From the NCBI GenBank assembly GCA_035444285.1, contig DAOMOK010000001.1, positions 186,001 to 250,000 of the forward strand: a stretch of DNA of 64,000 nucleotides. The letters run 5' to 3'. The position numbers and the translations under genes are program-made. This DNA is from CAADGU01 sp035444285. Its GTDB lineage: Bacteria > Chloroflexota > Anaerolineae > Promineifilales > Promineifilaceae. Position 1 is the first letter of the stretch, and each line of letters starts with the position of its first letter. Of this stretch, positions 1-8,569 are shown one piece after another. A model generated the notes under the pieces. It searched no databases. It was given only the letters and a program-made list of their open reading frames with translations, and was not told the DNA's origin.

Positions 1-2633
1 ACAAAAGCGCGGCTAAATGCGCGCCCTGGTGAAGGTTCCAGGCTGCGGCTGTGGGCGTAGACCTCACGCGCCATCTCGGCGGCTACTTTGGACTGCCCGG
101 CAGCCAGGGCAATCCACCCTCTGGCGGTTTGGGCGATGGTGGCAAAGGTCACATCTTGGGTTGTTTGGGCAATTGTTTCAATAGGGCGAACGCTTTCCAG
201 GGCGTGGCGAAGTTCGTCGGTGAGGAAGTGGCACAGAAATTCGCCGCTGTAAGCGCGGGCTACTGCCATTTGGTCCAGGGCGCCGTCCTGGGTGGCGGCT
301 TGCTGCATAGCCTGGTAGGCGGAGACCGCTTCGTCAAAACGGGATTGTTTGCGCAGCACAACCGCTTCCCCTTCCAGGAGTTTGATGCGCGCTGTCTGGT
401 GTGTGCTTGTTTCCGGCAAAAGTTCCAGGGCGCGACGATAGTAGAAGGTGGCTGTTTCCAGAGCCAGGTCTATGCGGGCCTGGGTGGCAGCACGGCCGTA
501 CCAGTCGGCCGCCCGGCTGGCATCGTCGGCCTGGTGCAGTTGGTGGGCAATCAGGCGCAGCAGGCGGGTGGTGGTGGGCAGTGATTGGCTGGCCAGCCAG
601 GCCGCTGCCTGGGTATGGTAAGCGGCGGCTGTTTGCGCCGGGATGGTGGCATAAATGGCCCGCTGTAAACGGTCATGGCGGAAAATGTATTGGTGGGTGT
701 TGGGCACGGCCGTGCTAACCGCCCGCCGAATCCAGTTGGTCTGCATGAGTGCCTGTAGATCATTTTCCAGATTGACTGCCCCGATGAGCAAATCGTCAGC
801 CACCAGTTCCAACAAACCTGCATCCCAAAACGTGGGGCCAAAGACGGCTGCCCACTGCAAAATCTGGCGCTGGGTTTCCGGGAGTTTTTCTAGTTGCCAG
901 CGCCATAAGTTGGGGGCGGTTGGCGGCGAAGGCAGTTCTAGCAAACGGCCCATGTTGGCCTGCCAGCGTGATTCGTTTTCTTCCAGGATGCCGACGCTGG
1001 TGAAGAGTTTGACCATCTCTTCCAATTCAAAGGGGTTTCCGGTGGCGACACTGCCAATCACATCCATCAACCGCATGGGTTGCGCATCCAACTTTTGCAG
1101 TAGCTCGGTCAGCAGATGGCGGGTGTCAATGAGCGAGAGGGGTGGGAGCTGCATTTCGTGCCGTTCGGTGGTTTCTACCATGCGCCATGATGGCCGTTTG
1201 TCAAACAGGGACGGCCGGGTCAGGCACACAATGAGCAGTGGTAGATCGCGGCATATTTGCATGAGGTAGTCTAAAAAGTCATACGAGCCTTCGTCGGCGG
1301 CATGAAAATCCTCCAGAAAGATGACGGTGGCGGCATAATTTTGAGTGATGGCCGAAAACAAATAGACCAGGTCTTCAAAGCCATTGCTACGAATGTCACG
1401 CTGGTCCCGCCGCTGATCCAGCGATGCTTCCCAATAGAGCGTCAGGGGTTTGGTGGTTGCTCTTTGGGGCATGGCTTCTTCACTATCAAACCCCAATAAC
1501 TGGGTGATGTGTTCAGCGGCTGCTTTGGCTTTGTCATGATCGTGGTCTAGTTCGTTGAGCAGGCCGCGTACCAGCTTTTCACGGGCGACGACCGGGCTGT
1601 GCTGTAAATGAATGTCGTACTTATGGCACAGCAAGGAACGGATTAACCCATAAGGTTTTTCGGATATGCCGACGTTCCCCACTCCTTTCATGACGCAGAT
1701 GGACTCCGGCAGCAGGCTAATCAGCCGTTCAAATTCATAAAGCAGACGAGATTTGCCCACGCCGGCTTCGCCGGCGATGGTGATGATTTGTGCCAGACTG
1801 TTGTCAATAGCCACCTGTAACGCCTGCTGCAAGGTGTTCAATTCATCACCGCGCCCCACAAACCGGGTTTCGGTGGAGGTAGCTTCGCTGCTCATGGCAA
1901 AAGTGGTTTGTGGCAACTCTCGCCGCACCACGTAGGTGGTGTATGCCGGATCATTTTTGCTAAGGAAAATGGGCGGCTGTTCGTCTGCTTCAAAAAATGG
2001 ATGAATGCGTTCGTAGAGTTCAGAGGAAATGAGGACTCCGCCGACGGGCGCGGCCTGTTCCAGTTTATGGGCAATGGTGACGGTATCACCGACGGCCGTG
2101 ACCTCATCTGTGCTGCCGACCTGACCAAAATAGACCGGGCCAGTGTGCAGGCCCACCCGCATCTGGATGCGGCGTTCAGACCGGAAAGGGCCAGTGCCGG
2201 ACGTTAGCCGCGCTTGCTGTTCATTAAATAGGGCCAGTTCCCACTGCATATCCAGCGCCGCCAGCATAGCTTGCCGGGATTCCTCTGCCTCTGCTGGGGG
2301 CATACCAAACAAGGCTATCACACCATCACCCAGGTGTTTGTCTATGACGCCGCCCCAGTTGACAATGACACGGTCTAGTTTTCGCCAGACAGCGTTAATT
2401 GCATCGCGGACTTCTTCCGCGTCCAGGAATTCAGACATAGAAGTGAAGCCGGACATGTCCGCCACCAGCACGCAAATGTTTTCGTGCTGCTGCATGGTGG
2501 GGGGCGCTTGCACCGTTGCCAACTTCTCTTGCAAGGCCAGTAACGCGACATCTACGACTTCATTCTCGAATAAAACCCCGCGCTGTGCTTCGATGGCGAC
2601 GATGGCTTCTTCAAGTTCATTTTGAGTAGACAC
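1..2633 (-). CDS. Class III nucleotide cyclase - AAA ATPase - TPR signalling protein (partial)
   Basis: The reading frame is open from a GTG at 2633 to the window edge, giving the first ~877 residues; the C-terminus is missing. An in-frame TGA five codons before the GTG excludes a longer start. Residues ~50-205 are a class III cyclase domain: VADMSGFT has the first metal Asp, and DKHLGDGVIALFG has the second plus the adenine-selecting Lys, which pairs with the Asp of GDTV. A predicted ATPase follows, with Walker A AGEAGVGKS (~283-291) and Walker B VIFLEDFHAADE (~437-448). After it come helical TPR-like repeats to the edge. This architecture is typical of large cytosolic bacterial signal proteins that couple a cyclase to a STAND-like regulatory ATPase. 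Oddity: the transition-state Asn and Arg of the cyclase are Thr and Lys (GDTVTIAHK), so catalysis may be weak or lost. The ligand is unknown. Confidence 0.85.
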   Translation of the reverse strand, partial: MSTQNELEEAIVAIEAQRGVLFENEVVDVALLALQEKLATVQAPPTMQQHENICVLVADMSGFTSMSEFLDAEEVRDAINAVWRKLDRVIVNWGGVIDKHLGDGVIALFGMPPAEAEESRQAMLAALDMQWELALFNEQQARLTSGTGPFRSERRIQMRVGLHTGPVYFGQVGSTDEVTAVGDTVTIAHKLEQAAPVGGVLISSELYERIHPFFEADEQPPIFLSKNDPAYTTYVVRRELPQTTFAMSSEATSTETRFVGRGDELNTLQQALQVAIDNSLAQIITIAGEAGVGKSRLLYEFERLISLLPESICVMKGVGNVGISEKPYGLIRSLLCHKYDIHLQHSPVVAREKLVRGLLNELDHDHDKAKAAAEHITQLLGFDSEEAMPQRATTKPLTLYWEASLDQRRDQRDIRSNGFEDLVYLFSAITQNYAATVIFLEDFHAADEGSYDFLDYLMQICRDLPLLIVCLTRPSLFDKRPSWRMVETTERHEMQLPPLSLIDTRHLLTELLQKLDAQPMRLMDVIGSVATGNPFELEEMVKLFTSVGILEENESRWQANMGRLLELPSPPTAPNLWRWQLEKLPETQRQILQWAAVFGPTFWDAGLLELVADDLLIGAVNLENDLQALMQTNWIRRAVSTAVPNTHQYIFRHDRLQRAIYATIPAQTAAAYHTQAAAWLASQSLPTTTRLLRLIAHQLHQADDASRAADWYGRAATQARIDLALETATFYYRRALELLPETSTHQTARIKLLEGEAVVLRKQSRFDEAVSAYQAMQQAATQDGALDQMAVARAYSGEFLCHFLTDELRHALESVRPIETIAQTTQDVTFATIAQTARGWIALAAGQSKVAAEMAREVYAHSRSLEPSPGRAFSRAF

Positions 2634-2671
2634 AATAAATTCAACTCAGGGTTAGAAGTTTAAGCGTACAA

Positions 2672-2677
2672 ATTATA
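2672..2677 (-). promoter_or_regulatory. Putative -10 box (TATAAT) for the cyclase/AAA gene
   Basis: A perfect TATAAT on the minus strand lies 38 bp before the GTG of the cyclase gene, in the short gap after the recombinase gene. No convincing -35 box was found at 16-18 bp, so this is a tentative call. Confidence 0.35.
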
Positions 2678-2742
2678 TGACATAAACTAGCAAAGGGCAT
2701 CATCTGAATTTTTGTGTGTGCGTCTGACCCTTCGCTTGTGCA

Positions 2743-3786
2743 TTATTTTACGAGTTCTGGTGGTTTGTCCACCTGATCCAACCATTCACTGACAATATGA
2801 ACGCCCAATACCGGGGCATAGATGTTACGGGTGGTGGCGATGTCGGCATGGCCGAGATATTCCTGCACCACTTCCAGCGGCATGCCTTCACGGAGCAACT
2901 GTGTAGCCCGAAAGTGGCGAAAATCATGGGCGGAAAGAGCCGGGTCTAAGCCCAGGGCAAGAACGGCTTTTTTTACAATGTTGTGGGCGGCGGTAATGGA
3001 CAGGCGGGCGCTTTGGGCGTTGCGGCTGTGGGCTACAAACAGGGCGGGGTTGGCGTCGGTGCGTTCTCTCAGGTAAGACTGTATGGCTTGCTGGGCGTGA
3101 GGGCGGATGTGAATGGTGCGTGGTTTGCTGCCTTTGCCGGTAATGGTGGCGTGGGCGGCACGGCCGTGGGCCACATGGGCGCGGTTCAGCCGCACGACTT
3201 CTGAGATGCGGGCGGCGGTGGCGTACAGCGTATGCACCAGGGCGCGGTCACGCAGCAGCGAGAGACGGCGGTTATAGCGGTCGTTTTCGGCCGGTAGGGG
3301 CAGGGCATCATAATACAGCACAATTTGGGGAATCTCTTGCCTGGCCTGATCCTGGTCAATGACAGTTTCAGCCGGATTGCGTTCCACCTGTCGTCGGGTT
3401 ATTTGCTGCTGCAATTTGCCTATCTGTATGCCGGGGGGCAAGTGGTCTTGCCCGTCCAGGTAAAGCAGGTAGCCGATGACGGCGGAGGTGTAGGTGGTGG
3501 CGGTGGCGCGGGCGCGGTGGGCCAGTAGCCAGTTGCGAAAGTTGAGGACATCACCGGTGGTGAGCGCTGCTGGGGAGAGGGGCCAGGGGTCGGTGAGGGT
3601 GTAACCGGCACGGCCGTGATGCTGTAACCAGTCTGCAAAAAGGCGCAGCCCACTGCGGTAGGTGGTTTCCGTTTTGGCGCTCTTGACGCCGGCTTCAAAC
3701 AGGAAGCCTTGTTCCTCCTGCCAGGCTGCTGCCGCTGGCGTGGGGCGACCGGAAATGGGCAATATGCTGATGTTTCCTCGATGCAT
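2743..3786 (-). CDS. Tyrosine recombinase/integrase (XerC/D-like)
   Basis: Site-specific recombinase of the phage integrase family, 348 residues from the chosen ATG. An N-terminal SAM-like DNA-binding domain (GVKSAKTETTYRSGLRLFADWL) is followed by the catalytic domain with a complete active set: R193 (AARISEVV), K218 (ITGKGSK), H287 and R290 (HDFRH), H313 (LGHADIATT) and nucleophile Y323 (RNIY). The frame could extend 38 codons further upstream, but that segment looks non-coding and lies in the divergent promoter region, so the shorter start (MHRGNIS) is preferred. No attachment sites, excisionase or phage genes lie beside it. It is therefore either a domesticated XerC/D-type enzyme or a lone integrase remnant, not proof of a mobile element. 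Confidence 0.9.
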   Translation of the reverse strand: MHRGNISILPISGRPTPAAAAWQEEQGFLFEAGVKSAKTETTYRSGLRLFADWLQHHGRAGYTLTDPWPLSPAALTTGDVLNFRNWLLAHRARATATTYTSAVIGYLLYLDGQDHLPPGIQIGKLQQQITRRQVERNPAETVIDQDQARQEIPQIVLYYDALPLPAENDRYNRRLSLLRDRALVHTLYATAARISEVVRLNRAHVAHGRAAHATITGKGSKPRTIHIRPHAQQAIQSYLRERTDANPALFVAHSRNAQSARLSITAAHNIVKKAVLALGLDPALSAHDFRHFRATQLLREGMPLEVVQEYLGHADIATTRNIYAPVLGVHIVSEWLDQVDKPPELVK

Positions 3787-3916
3787 GGCTAAATAGTAAC
3801 ACACGGCCGTGTTGCTTTCTATAGAATTTCCCCAAAAAGGAGAATGGGTTTGTCGTAGCTGTTTCAGTGAGAAGCCGGCTAAAGCCATTACACCACACAC
3901 GACGATCCTCAGAATT

Positions 3917-3968
3917 ATGTACGTGATCTGTACAAAATGATGACAAGATGGAAAATTTGTGCTATGTT
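3917..3968 (+). promoter_or_regulatory. CarH-type operator overlapping a sigma70-like promoter
   Basis: Three 7-bp elements recur at exact 11-bp steps: aTgTACg (3917-3923), cTgTACA (3928-3934) and gatgACA (3939-3945). The last overlaps a -35 box, ATGACA (3940-3945). A 17-bp spacer leads to -10 box TATGTT (3963-3968), placing transcription start near 3975. Known CarH photoreceptors bind 11-bp direct repeats of the nTnTACA type that cover the -35 region of their own promoter, and the spacing and overlap here match. Autorepression of the downstream MerR/B12 gene is the inference. Confidence 0.65.
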
Positions 3969-4018
3969 AAGTTAGGATGAAAAAACATTTTTACCAAATC
4001 CATACATCGAGGTTTAGC

Positions 4019-5341
4019 ATGGATGAACAGATAAATACTTATAACTTAAAAGCTGTGGTCATGGAAACCGGGTTAAAGCCGGTGACGCTGCGCGCCTGGG
4101 AAAGGCGATACGGTTTGCCGGAGCCAAAGCGGACCACCGGTAAACACCGGCTTTATTCGCAGCGGGATATTGACATGTTGAAGTGGTTACTGGCGCGCCA
4201 AAAAGAAGGAGTGTCCATTAGCCAGGCGGTTACAATCTGGCGCAACATGGAAGCTGACGGTCAAGATCCCTTGGTGACAGCTTCGCCTGTTTCTGGCTTT
4301 ACGTCGGCGTCTACCTTGCCAGAAGGGATTGGAGAGCAGTTGGCCGATTTGCGCCAGGCCTGGATGGACGCCTGCCAGGCTTTTGATGAGAGTCGTGTTG
4401 ACCAGATTTTGATGCAGGCTTTTTCCCGGTTTCCGGTTGAGGTGGTCTGCCTGGAGGTGCTGCAAAAGGGATTAGCCGAAATTGGCATGGCATGGTATGA
4501 AGGCAATGTGACGGTGCAGCAGGAGCATTTTGCGTCGGCACAGGCCATGCGCCGGTTAGAGATGTTGGTGGCAGCGCAACCACCGGCTACCCGCGTGGAG
4601 CGTATATTGGTGGGTTGCGCGCCGAAGGACACCCATGCTTTTAGCGCCTTGCTGCTTACGTTTTTGCTGCGGCGGTTTGGGTGGGACGTGGTTTATCTGG
4701 GGGCTGATGTACCCACCGAGCAGTTGGTAGAGACGATCCAGGCGACGACGCCAGACCTGGTAATATTTACATCACAACTGTTGTTTACGGCCGTTTCCTT
4801 GCTCACTATCTCTAAAATTTTGGAAGAGCATCAGATCGCCTTTGCTTTTGGTGGCCTTGCTTTTGTTACCATGCCTATGTTAGCAGATCATATCGCTGGC
4901 TTTTTTTTGGGGCCAACATTAGTAGATGCGCCACGGCAGGTGCAGCGCATTTTTGCCAGAGATTTGTCTCCTATCGTTCCCCCACCAGCCGACCCGGTAT
5001 ATCAGGCAGCATCTCTCCAATATGACCAACGCCGGGCAGCGATTGAGGCCACCATTTGGAATGGCCTGGACGAATTTGGTTTGCCCCCTTATTTCTTGTC
5101 TGAGATTAACGGTTATTTTGGCCGGGATATTAGCGCCGCCCTAAAACTTGGTGATATTGACCTGTTGGAATCCAATTTGGACTGGTTGTTGGTCTTGATA
5201 GATAACCATGGCTGGCCGCGGGAATTGCTCACTCTTTACCTGCGGGCTTATAATACGGCCGTGCAGACGCACTTGCCGATGGTCGGGCATCCATTACGAC
5301 TGTGGCTTCAACAAACACTCGCAGGAGATATAATCTCCTGA
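4019..5341 (+). CDS. MerR-family regulator with B12-binding domain, CarH/LitR-like photoreceptor
   Basis: Predicted light-responsive, adenosylcobalamin-binding transcription repressor, 440 residues. Residues ~10-75 form a MerR winged helix (LKPVTLRAWERRYGLPEP, KHRLYSQRDIDML). A four-helix B12 cap follows with the CarH signature W-x9-EH: W159, E169 and H170. A Rossmann B12 domain carries the lower-ligand candidate H206 in KDTH; the family's following Gly is Ser here. About 130 extra residues follow the B12 domain, so the protein is longer than typical CarH (~290-300). The ATG at 4019 has GAGG seven bases upstream and lies ~44 nt after the predicted transcription start; an ATG at 3977 would be almost at that start and is rejected. 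No carotenoid genes are adjacent, so the regulon is unknown; mscL follows 64 bp later. Confidence 0.85.
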   Translation: MDEQINTYNLKAVVMETGLKPVTLRAWERRYGLPEPKRTTGKHRLYSQRDIDMLKWLLARQKEGVSISQAVTIWRNMEADGQDPLVTASPVSGFTSASTLPEGIGEQLADLRQAWMDACQAFDESRVDQILMQAFSRFPVEVVCLEVLQKGLAEIGMAWYEGNVTVQQEHFASAQAMRRLEMLVAAQPPATRVERILVGCAPKDTHAFSALLLTFLLRRFGWDVVYLGADVPTEQLVETIQATTPDLVIFTSQLLFTAVSLLTISKILEEHQIAFAFGGLAFVTMPMLADHIAGFFLGPTLVDAPRQVQRIFARDLSPIVPPPADPVYQAASLQYDQRRAAIEATIWNGLDEFGLPPYFLSEINGYFGRDISAALKLGDIDLLESNLDWLLVLIDNHGWPRELLTLYLRAYNTAVQTHLPMVGHPLRLWLQQTLAGDIIS

Positions 5342-5405
5342 TCGCTCAATCTCAAATGAAGGGCGGCATTGTTTGTTGACCACTACATATAAGAGGAATA
5401 AGCTG

Positions 5406-5777
5406 ATGGTAAAAGAATTTCAAGAGTTTTTGAGCCGTGGTAATGTGATGGACCTGGCGGTAGCTGTGATTTTGGGCGCTGCCTTTACAGCTATTGTCAA
5501 CTCGCTGGTAAATGACATCATCATGCCTTTGATTGGCGCTCTGTTGGGGGGACTAAGTTTTACGGAATTGACGGTCCAGGTGGGGGATGCGGTCATTGCC
5601 TATGGCAATTTCATCCAGGCCATTGTCAATTTTATCATCATCGCCTTTGTCATTTTTATGATTGTGCGATATTACAATCGGATGGCAAGAAAAAAGGATG
5701 AGGCGCCAGCCACACCGCCCACACCACCGGAAGACGTGATACTGCTGCGAGAGATTCGGGACTTGCTCAAAAAATAA
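5406..5777 (+). CDS. mscL: Large-conductance mechanosensitive channel MscL
   Basis: Pentameric inner-membrane channel that opens under membrane tension during osmotic downshock. The 123-residue length is typical. The N-terminal amphipathic helix and TM1 are clear (VKEFQEFLSRGNVMDLAVAV), TM2 spans about residues 64-88 (VNFIIIAFVIFMIVRYYNR), and the C-terminus is a short charged helix ending EIRDLLKK. The ATG at 5406 is preceded by AGAGG; 11 further upstream codons are open but lack family similarity. A strong bidirectional hairpin follows the stop codon. It lies 64 bp downstream of the CarH-like gene in the same direction and could be co-transcribed. Confidence 0.97.
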   Translation: MVKEFQEFLSRGNVMDLAVAVILGAAFTAIVNSLVNDIIMPLIGALLGGLSFTELTVQVGDAVIAYGNFIQAIVNFIIIAFVIFMIVRYYNRMARKKDEAPATPPTPPEDVILLREIRDLLKK

Positions 5778-5814
5778 AAAAAGGGTGTACCTGTCAGGTA
5801 CACCCTTTTTGTTA
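5775..5814. terminator. Bidirectional terminator between mscL and the EF-G-like gene
   Basis: A perfect 15-bp stem (left arm AAAAAGGGTGTACCT, 5778-5792; right arm 5796-5810) with loop GTC is flanked by A and T runs, so it can work in both directions. The mscL TAA (5775-5777) and the complement of the opposite gene's TAA (5812-5814) continue the pairing after one bulged G, so both stop codons sit at the foot of the stem. Confidence 0.9.
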
Positions 5815-7887
5815 GTGTGAATTGTGTTCTTCACGGCGCGCCCTGGCTTCGGCGGCAATTTTTTCTTGCATGTGGGCGGGGACACGGCCGTAATTCTGAA
5901 ATACCATGCCAAAGACCCCACGCCCCTGCGTCATGGAACGCAGGTCGGCAGAGTAGGATTGCATTTCGGCCAGCGGCACTTCCGCTTTCACCACGCTTTT
6001 GGTGCCATCCTGATCCATCCCCAACACACGCGCCCGGCGGGTATTTAAGTCACCCATAATGTCGCCCATATTGTCGGAGGGAACACTAATCGTGACCTGG
6101 TATATCGGCTCTAGCATAATAGGGCCAGCTTCCATCATCGCCTTCTTGAACCCTTCCCGGCCGGCCGTCTGGAACGCAATTTCTTTAGAATCTACCGGGT
6201 GTTCTTTGCCATCGTACACTATTGCCTTAACGCCAACCACAGGATAACCGGCAATTGGCCCGGCATCTAACGCCTGACGGCAGCCTTTTTCGGTAGCCGC
6301 CACAAACGGCGCAGAGATGGCCCCGCCGAAAACCTCTGAGGTAAATTCAAACCCGGCGTCGTCATCCAGTGATTCCACGCGCAGGAAAACGCGGGCATAC
6401 TGCCCCGCGCCGCCGGTTTGTTTCTTGTGGGTGTATTCGGCCTGAGCGGTGCGTGTAATCGTCTCCCGATAGGGGATGAGCGGGACGCTGGTGGTCATGT
6501 TGACGCCAAATTTGTGCTGCGCTTTTTTGACGGCAATCTCCAGGTGGGTGTTGCCCATGCCCGCCAGAATGGTTTCATGGGTGGCCTGTTCGGTGTGCCA
6601 ATGCAGCGTCAGGTCTTCGGCCACCAGCCGGTTGAGCGACTGGCTGAGTTTAGCCACATCGGATTGGCTGACCGGATGAATGGCAACCTGGGCGATGGGC
6701 GGTGGCTGGTGGATGGCTTCCAGTTTGAGTTTGTTGCCACGATCACACAGGGTATCGTTGGTGCCGGTTTCACCCAGCTTCACCACAGCGCCAATGTCGC
6801 CGGCATGTAGGCGGGGGACTGGCAGTTGCTCCTTGCCACGCAGGAGTTGCAGGGAACCGACGCGCACTTCACTGTCGGCATTGGCATCCCAGACACGGCT
6901 GTCTGATTCCAAAACACCACCGTACACGCGCAAATAGCTCATTTTGCCGTAGGGGTCTTCGCGGGTTTTGAAGACGAAGGCGGCTAAGGGAGAAGTATCG
7001 CTGATGGGGTGTTCGACGTTGCTGCCATTGGCGGCAACGGCCGTGAACGGCCCTATCTCATCCGGCGCCGGCAGCAGACGCATCATGGCGTTGAGCACCG
7101 GCACAACGGCAATACCCGGCTGCGGGGCGCTGTAAAGCACCGGCACACACAACCCCTGTTTGATAGCCAGCTTCAGCCCACGCACAATGTCTTCATCCGG
7201 CAGCGTGTCCTCCTCAAAGTATTTCTCCATGAGGGCGTCATCGCCTTCCGCGGCGGCTTCAATAACGGCCATGTGCGCGGCTTCCGCCTCGTCAACCATG
7301 TCTGGGGGAATAGGGCCGCGCTCATCTTTGTCACCCAGGCGGGCTTCCATCGAGAGCAGGTCTACCACCCCTTTGAACGAGGGGCCTTCGCCAATGGGTA
7401 ACTGCAAGGGCACAAAGTTGCCTTTCAGGTGTTCCCGGACGCTGTTCAGGGCGCGTTGGGCGCGCACATTGTCCCGGTCCATTTTGTTAATGACTACCAC
7501 GCGGGGCAGGTTGCGTTGTTCGGCGGCTTGCCAGACAAGCTCTGTCCCCACTTCCACCCCGGCGACAGCCTCTACAAATACCAGGGCGCCTTCTGCCACA
7601 CGCAAGGCGGCATTCACCTCGCCGATAAAATCGGCAAAACCGGGTGTGTCCAGGATATTGAGTTTGTGTTCGCGCCATTCCACAGGGGCAAGGGCGGTGG
7701 TTACTGAACTATTACGGGCAACTTCATCCTCTTCAAAGTCCATAACGGCCGTGCCATTTTGCACATTGCCCATGCGCGTGGTCGCCCCTGTGTTGAACAA
7801 TGCGCGTTCAACAAAGGTTGTCTTGCCCGCGCCGTTATGAGAGATGAGAGCTACGTTGCGAATCTGACTTGTCTTATACTCTTTCAT
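5812..7887 (-). CDS. Elongation factor G-like GTPase (EF-G2 type)
   Basis: Five-domain translational GTPase of 691 residues, full EF-G length. G1 is SHNGAGKT (16-23), G3 DTPGFADF (80-87) and G4 NKMD (134-137). Domain IV begins near TQAEYTHKKQTGGAGQYARV, and the C-terminal domain has PIYQVTISVPSDNMGDIMGDLNTRRARVLGM. The catalytic histidine of canonical EF-G (DTPGH) is Phe here. This and the SHNGAGKT loop place it in the EF-G-like (EF-G2/FusA2) clade, not with the housekeeping fusA, which is normally beside rpsL/rpsG. The precise role, for example ribosome rescue or conditional translocation, is not established for this clade. AAGAGG precedes the ATG by ten bases. Confidence 0.93.
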   Translation of the reverse strand: MKEYKTSQIRNVALISHNGAGKTTFVERALFNTGATTRMGNVQNGTAVMDFEEDEVARNSSVTTALAPVEWREHKLNILDTPGFADFIGEVNAALRVAEGALVFVEAVAGVEVGTELVWQAAEQRNLPRVVVINKMDRDNVRAQRALNSVREHLKGNFVPLQLPIGEGPSFKGVVDLLSMEARLGDKDERGPIPPDMVDEAEAAHMAVIEAAAEGDDALMEKYFEEDTLPDEDIVRGLKLAIKQGLCVPVLYSAPQPGIAVVPVLNAMMRLLPAPDEIGPFTAVAANGSNVEHPISDTSPLAAFVFKTREDPYGKMSYLRVYGGVLESDSRVWDANADSEVRVGSLQLLRGKEQLPVPRLHAGDIGAVVKLGETGTNDTLCDRGNKLKLEAIHQPPPIAQVAIHPVSQSDVAKLSQSLNRLVAEDLTLHWHTEQATHETILAGMGNTHLEIAVKKAQHKFGVNMTTSVPLIPYRETITRTAQAEYTHKKQTGGAGQYARVFLRVESLDDDAGFEFTSEVFGGAISAPFVAATEKGCRQALDAGPIAGYPVVGVKAIVYDGKEHPVDSKEIAFQTAGREGFKKAMMEAGPIMLEPIYQVTISVPSDNMGDIMGDLNTRRARVLGMDQDGTKSVVKAEVPLAEMQSYSADLRSMTQGRGVFGMVFQNYGRVPAHMQEKIAAEARARREEHNSH

Positions 7888-8040
7888 GCGCTAAGAACCT
7901 CTTATAATTTGGGTTTATTTGGATTTTTGGGTAAGTAGTTCTTCTCCGTCGGCTGGCGGATTGTAGACGAAAGGAGAGTTGTTGTCAAAGCAAGTGGCGT
8001 GCGGCAAAATGGGCGAAGTAAAGTGGAAGGAGATGATTCA

Positions 8041-8529
8041 ATGGCCCAAGAAAAGACATTAGCCATGAAGGTGCTGGAAGGGAAGAAGGTACCCTATGAA
8101 GTTTTCCCTTACCCCAACCATATGCGAGATGCAGAGGAGATTGCAGCCGTATTGGGTGTGCCGGCGGGACAGGTGTTCAAGACATTGGTGGTGCTGCCGC
8201 CGGGCACAACCGGGCGCGCCGCCAAACCGCTGCTCGTCATCATTCCGGCTGACCGCCAGCTTAATCTGAAAAGGGTGGCGCAAACAGTAGACGCTAAAAA
8301 AGTGCAGATGGCAACACACAAAGAAGCAGAAGCCATGACCGGCTTGCAGGTAGGCGGCATTTCGGCGCTGGCGCTGCTGAATAAGGGGTTTGTGGTCTTT
8401 CTGGACGCTTCTGCCCAGGCATACGAACAGATTTATGTGAGCGCCGGGCAAAAAGGACTGGATGTGAAGCTAAAGGTGGCTGATCTGGTGAAAGTAACGG
8501 GGGCGAAGGTGGTGGATTTAACAAATTAG
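8041..8529 (+). CDS. ybaK: YbaK/EbsC-family aminoacyl-tRNA deacylase (Cys-tRNA(Pro) deacylase-like)
   Basis: Single-domain 162-residue trans-editing hydrolase that removes misattached amino acids, usually Cys, from tRNA-Pro. The fold is recognised from KVPYEVFPYPNHMRDAEEIAAVLGVPAGQVFKTLVV, where the Lys of VFKTLVV is the conserved functional lysine, and from GLQVGGISALALLNKG and VSAGQKGLDVKLKVADLVKVTGAKVVDL. The ATG at 8041 has AAGGAG eight bases upstream; 14 earlier open codons are not conserved and are left out. It is convergent with a response-regulator gene across a stop-to-stop palindrome. Confidence 0.92.
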   Translation: MAQEKTLAMKVLEGKKVPYEVFPYPNHMRDAEEIAAVLGVPAGQVFKTLVVLPPGTTGRAAKPLLVIIPADRQLNLKRVAQTVDAKKVQMATHKEAEAMTGLQVGGISALALLNKGFVVFLDASAQAYEQIYVSAGQKGLDVKLKVADLVKVTGAKVVDLTN

Positions 8530-8569
8530 TGGCTGGTGGCTGGTGGCTATTACCAGCCGCCAGCCACTA
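8527..8569. terminator. Stop-to-stop palindrome between ybaK and the receiver gene (TGGCTGG heptamers)
   Basis: The left arm begins with the ybaK stop TAG (8527-8529) and runs through tandem TGGCTGG-type heptamers to 8544. The right arm (8553-8569) is its reverse complement with one mismatch and ends in CTA, the complement of the opposite gene's TAG. The loop is TGGCTATT. There is no long T-run, so termination in both directions is inferred from position and stem strength. Confidence 0.65.

Noticed and set aside
2743..3900. Integrated mobile element marked by the recombinase
   Set aside because: No flanking direct repeats, tRNA target, phage or conjugation genes were found; the recombinase stands among chromosomal genes.
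7160..7840. 226-codon Ser/Arg-rich frame on the plus strand
   Set aside because: Antisense to the EF-G-like gene, composition typical of a shadow frame.
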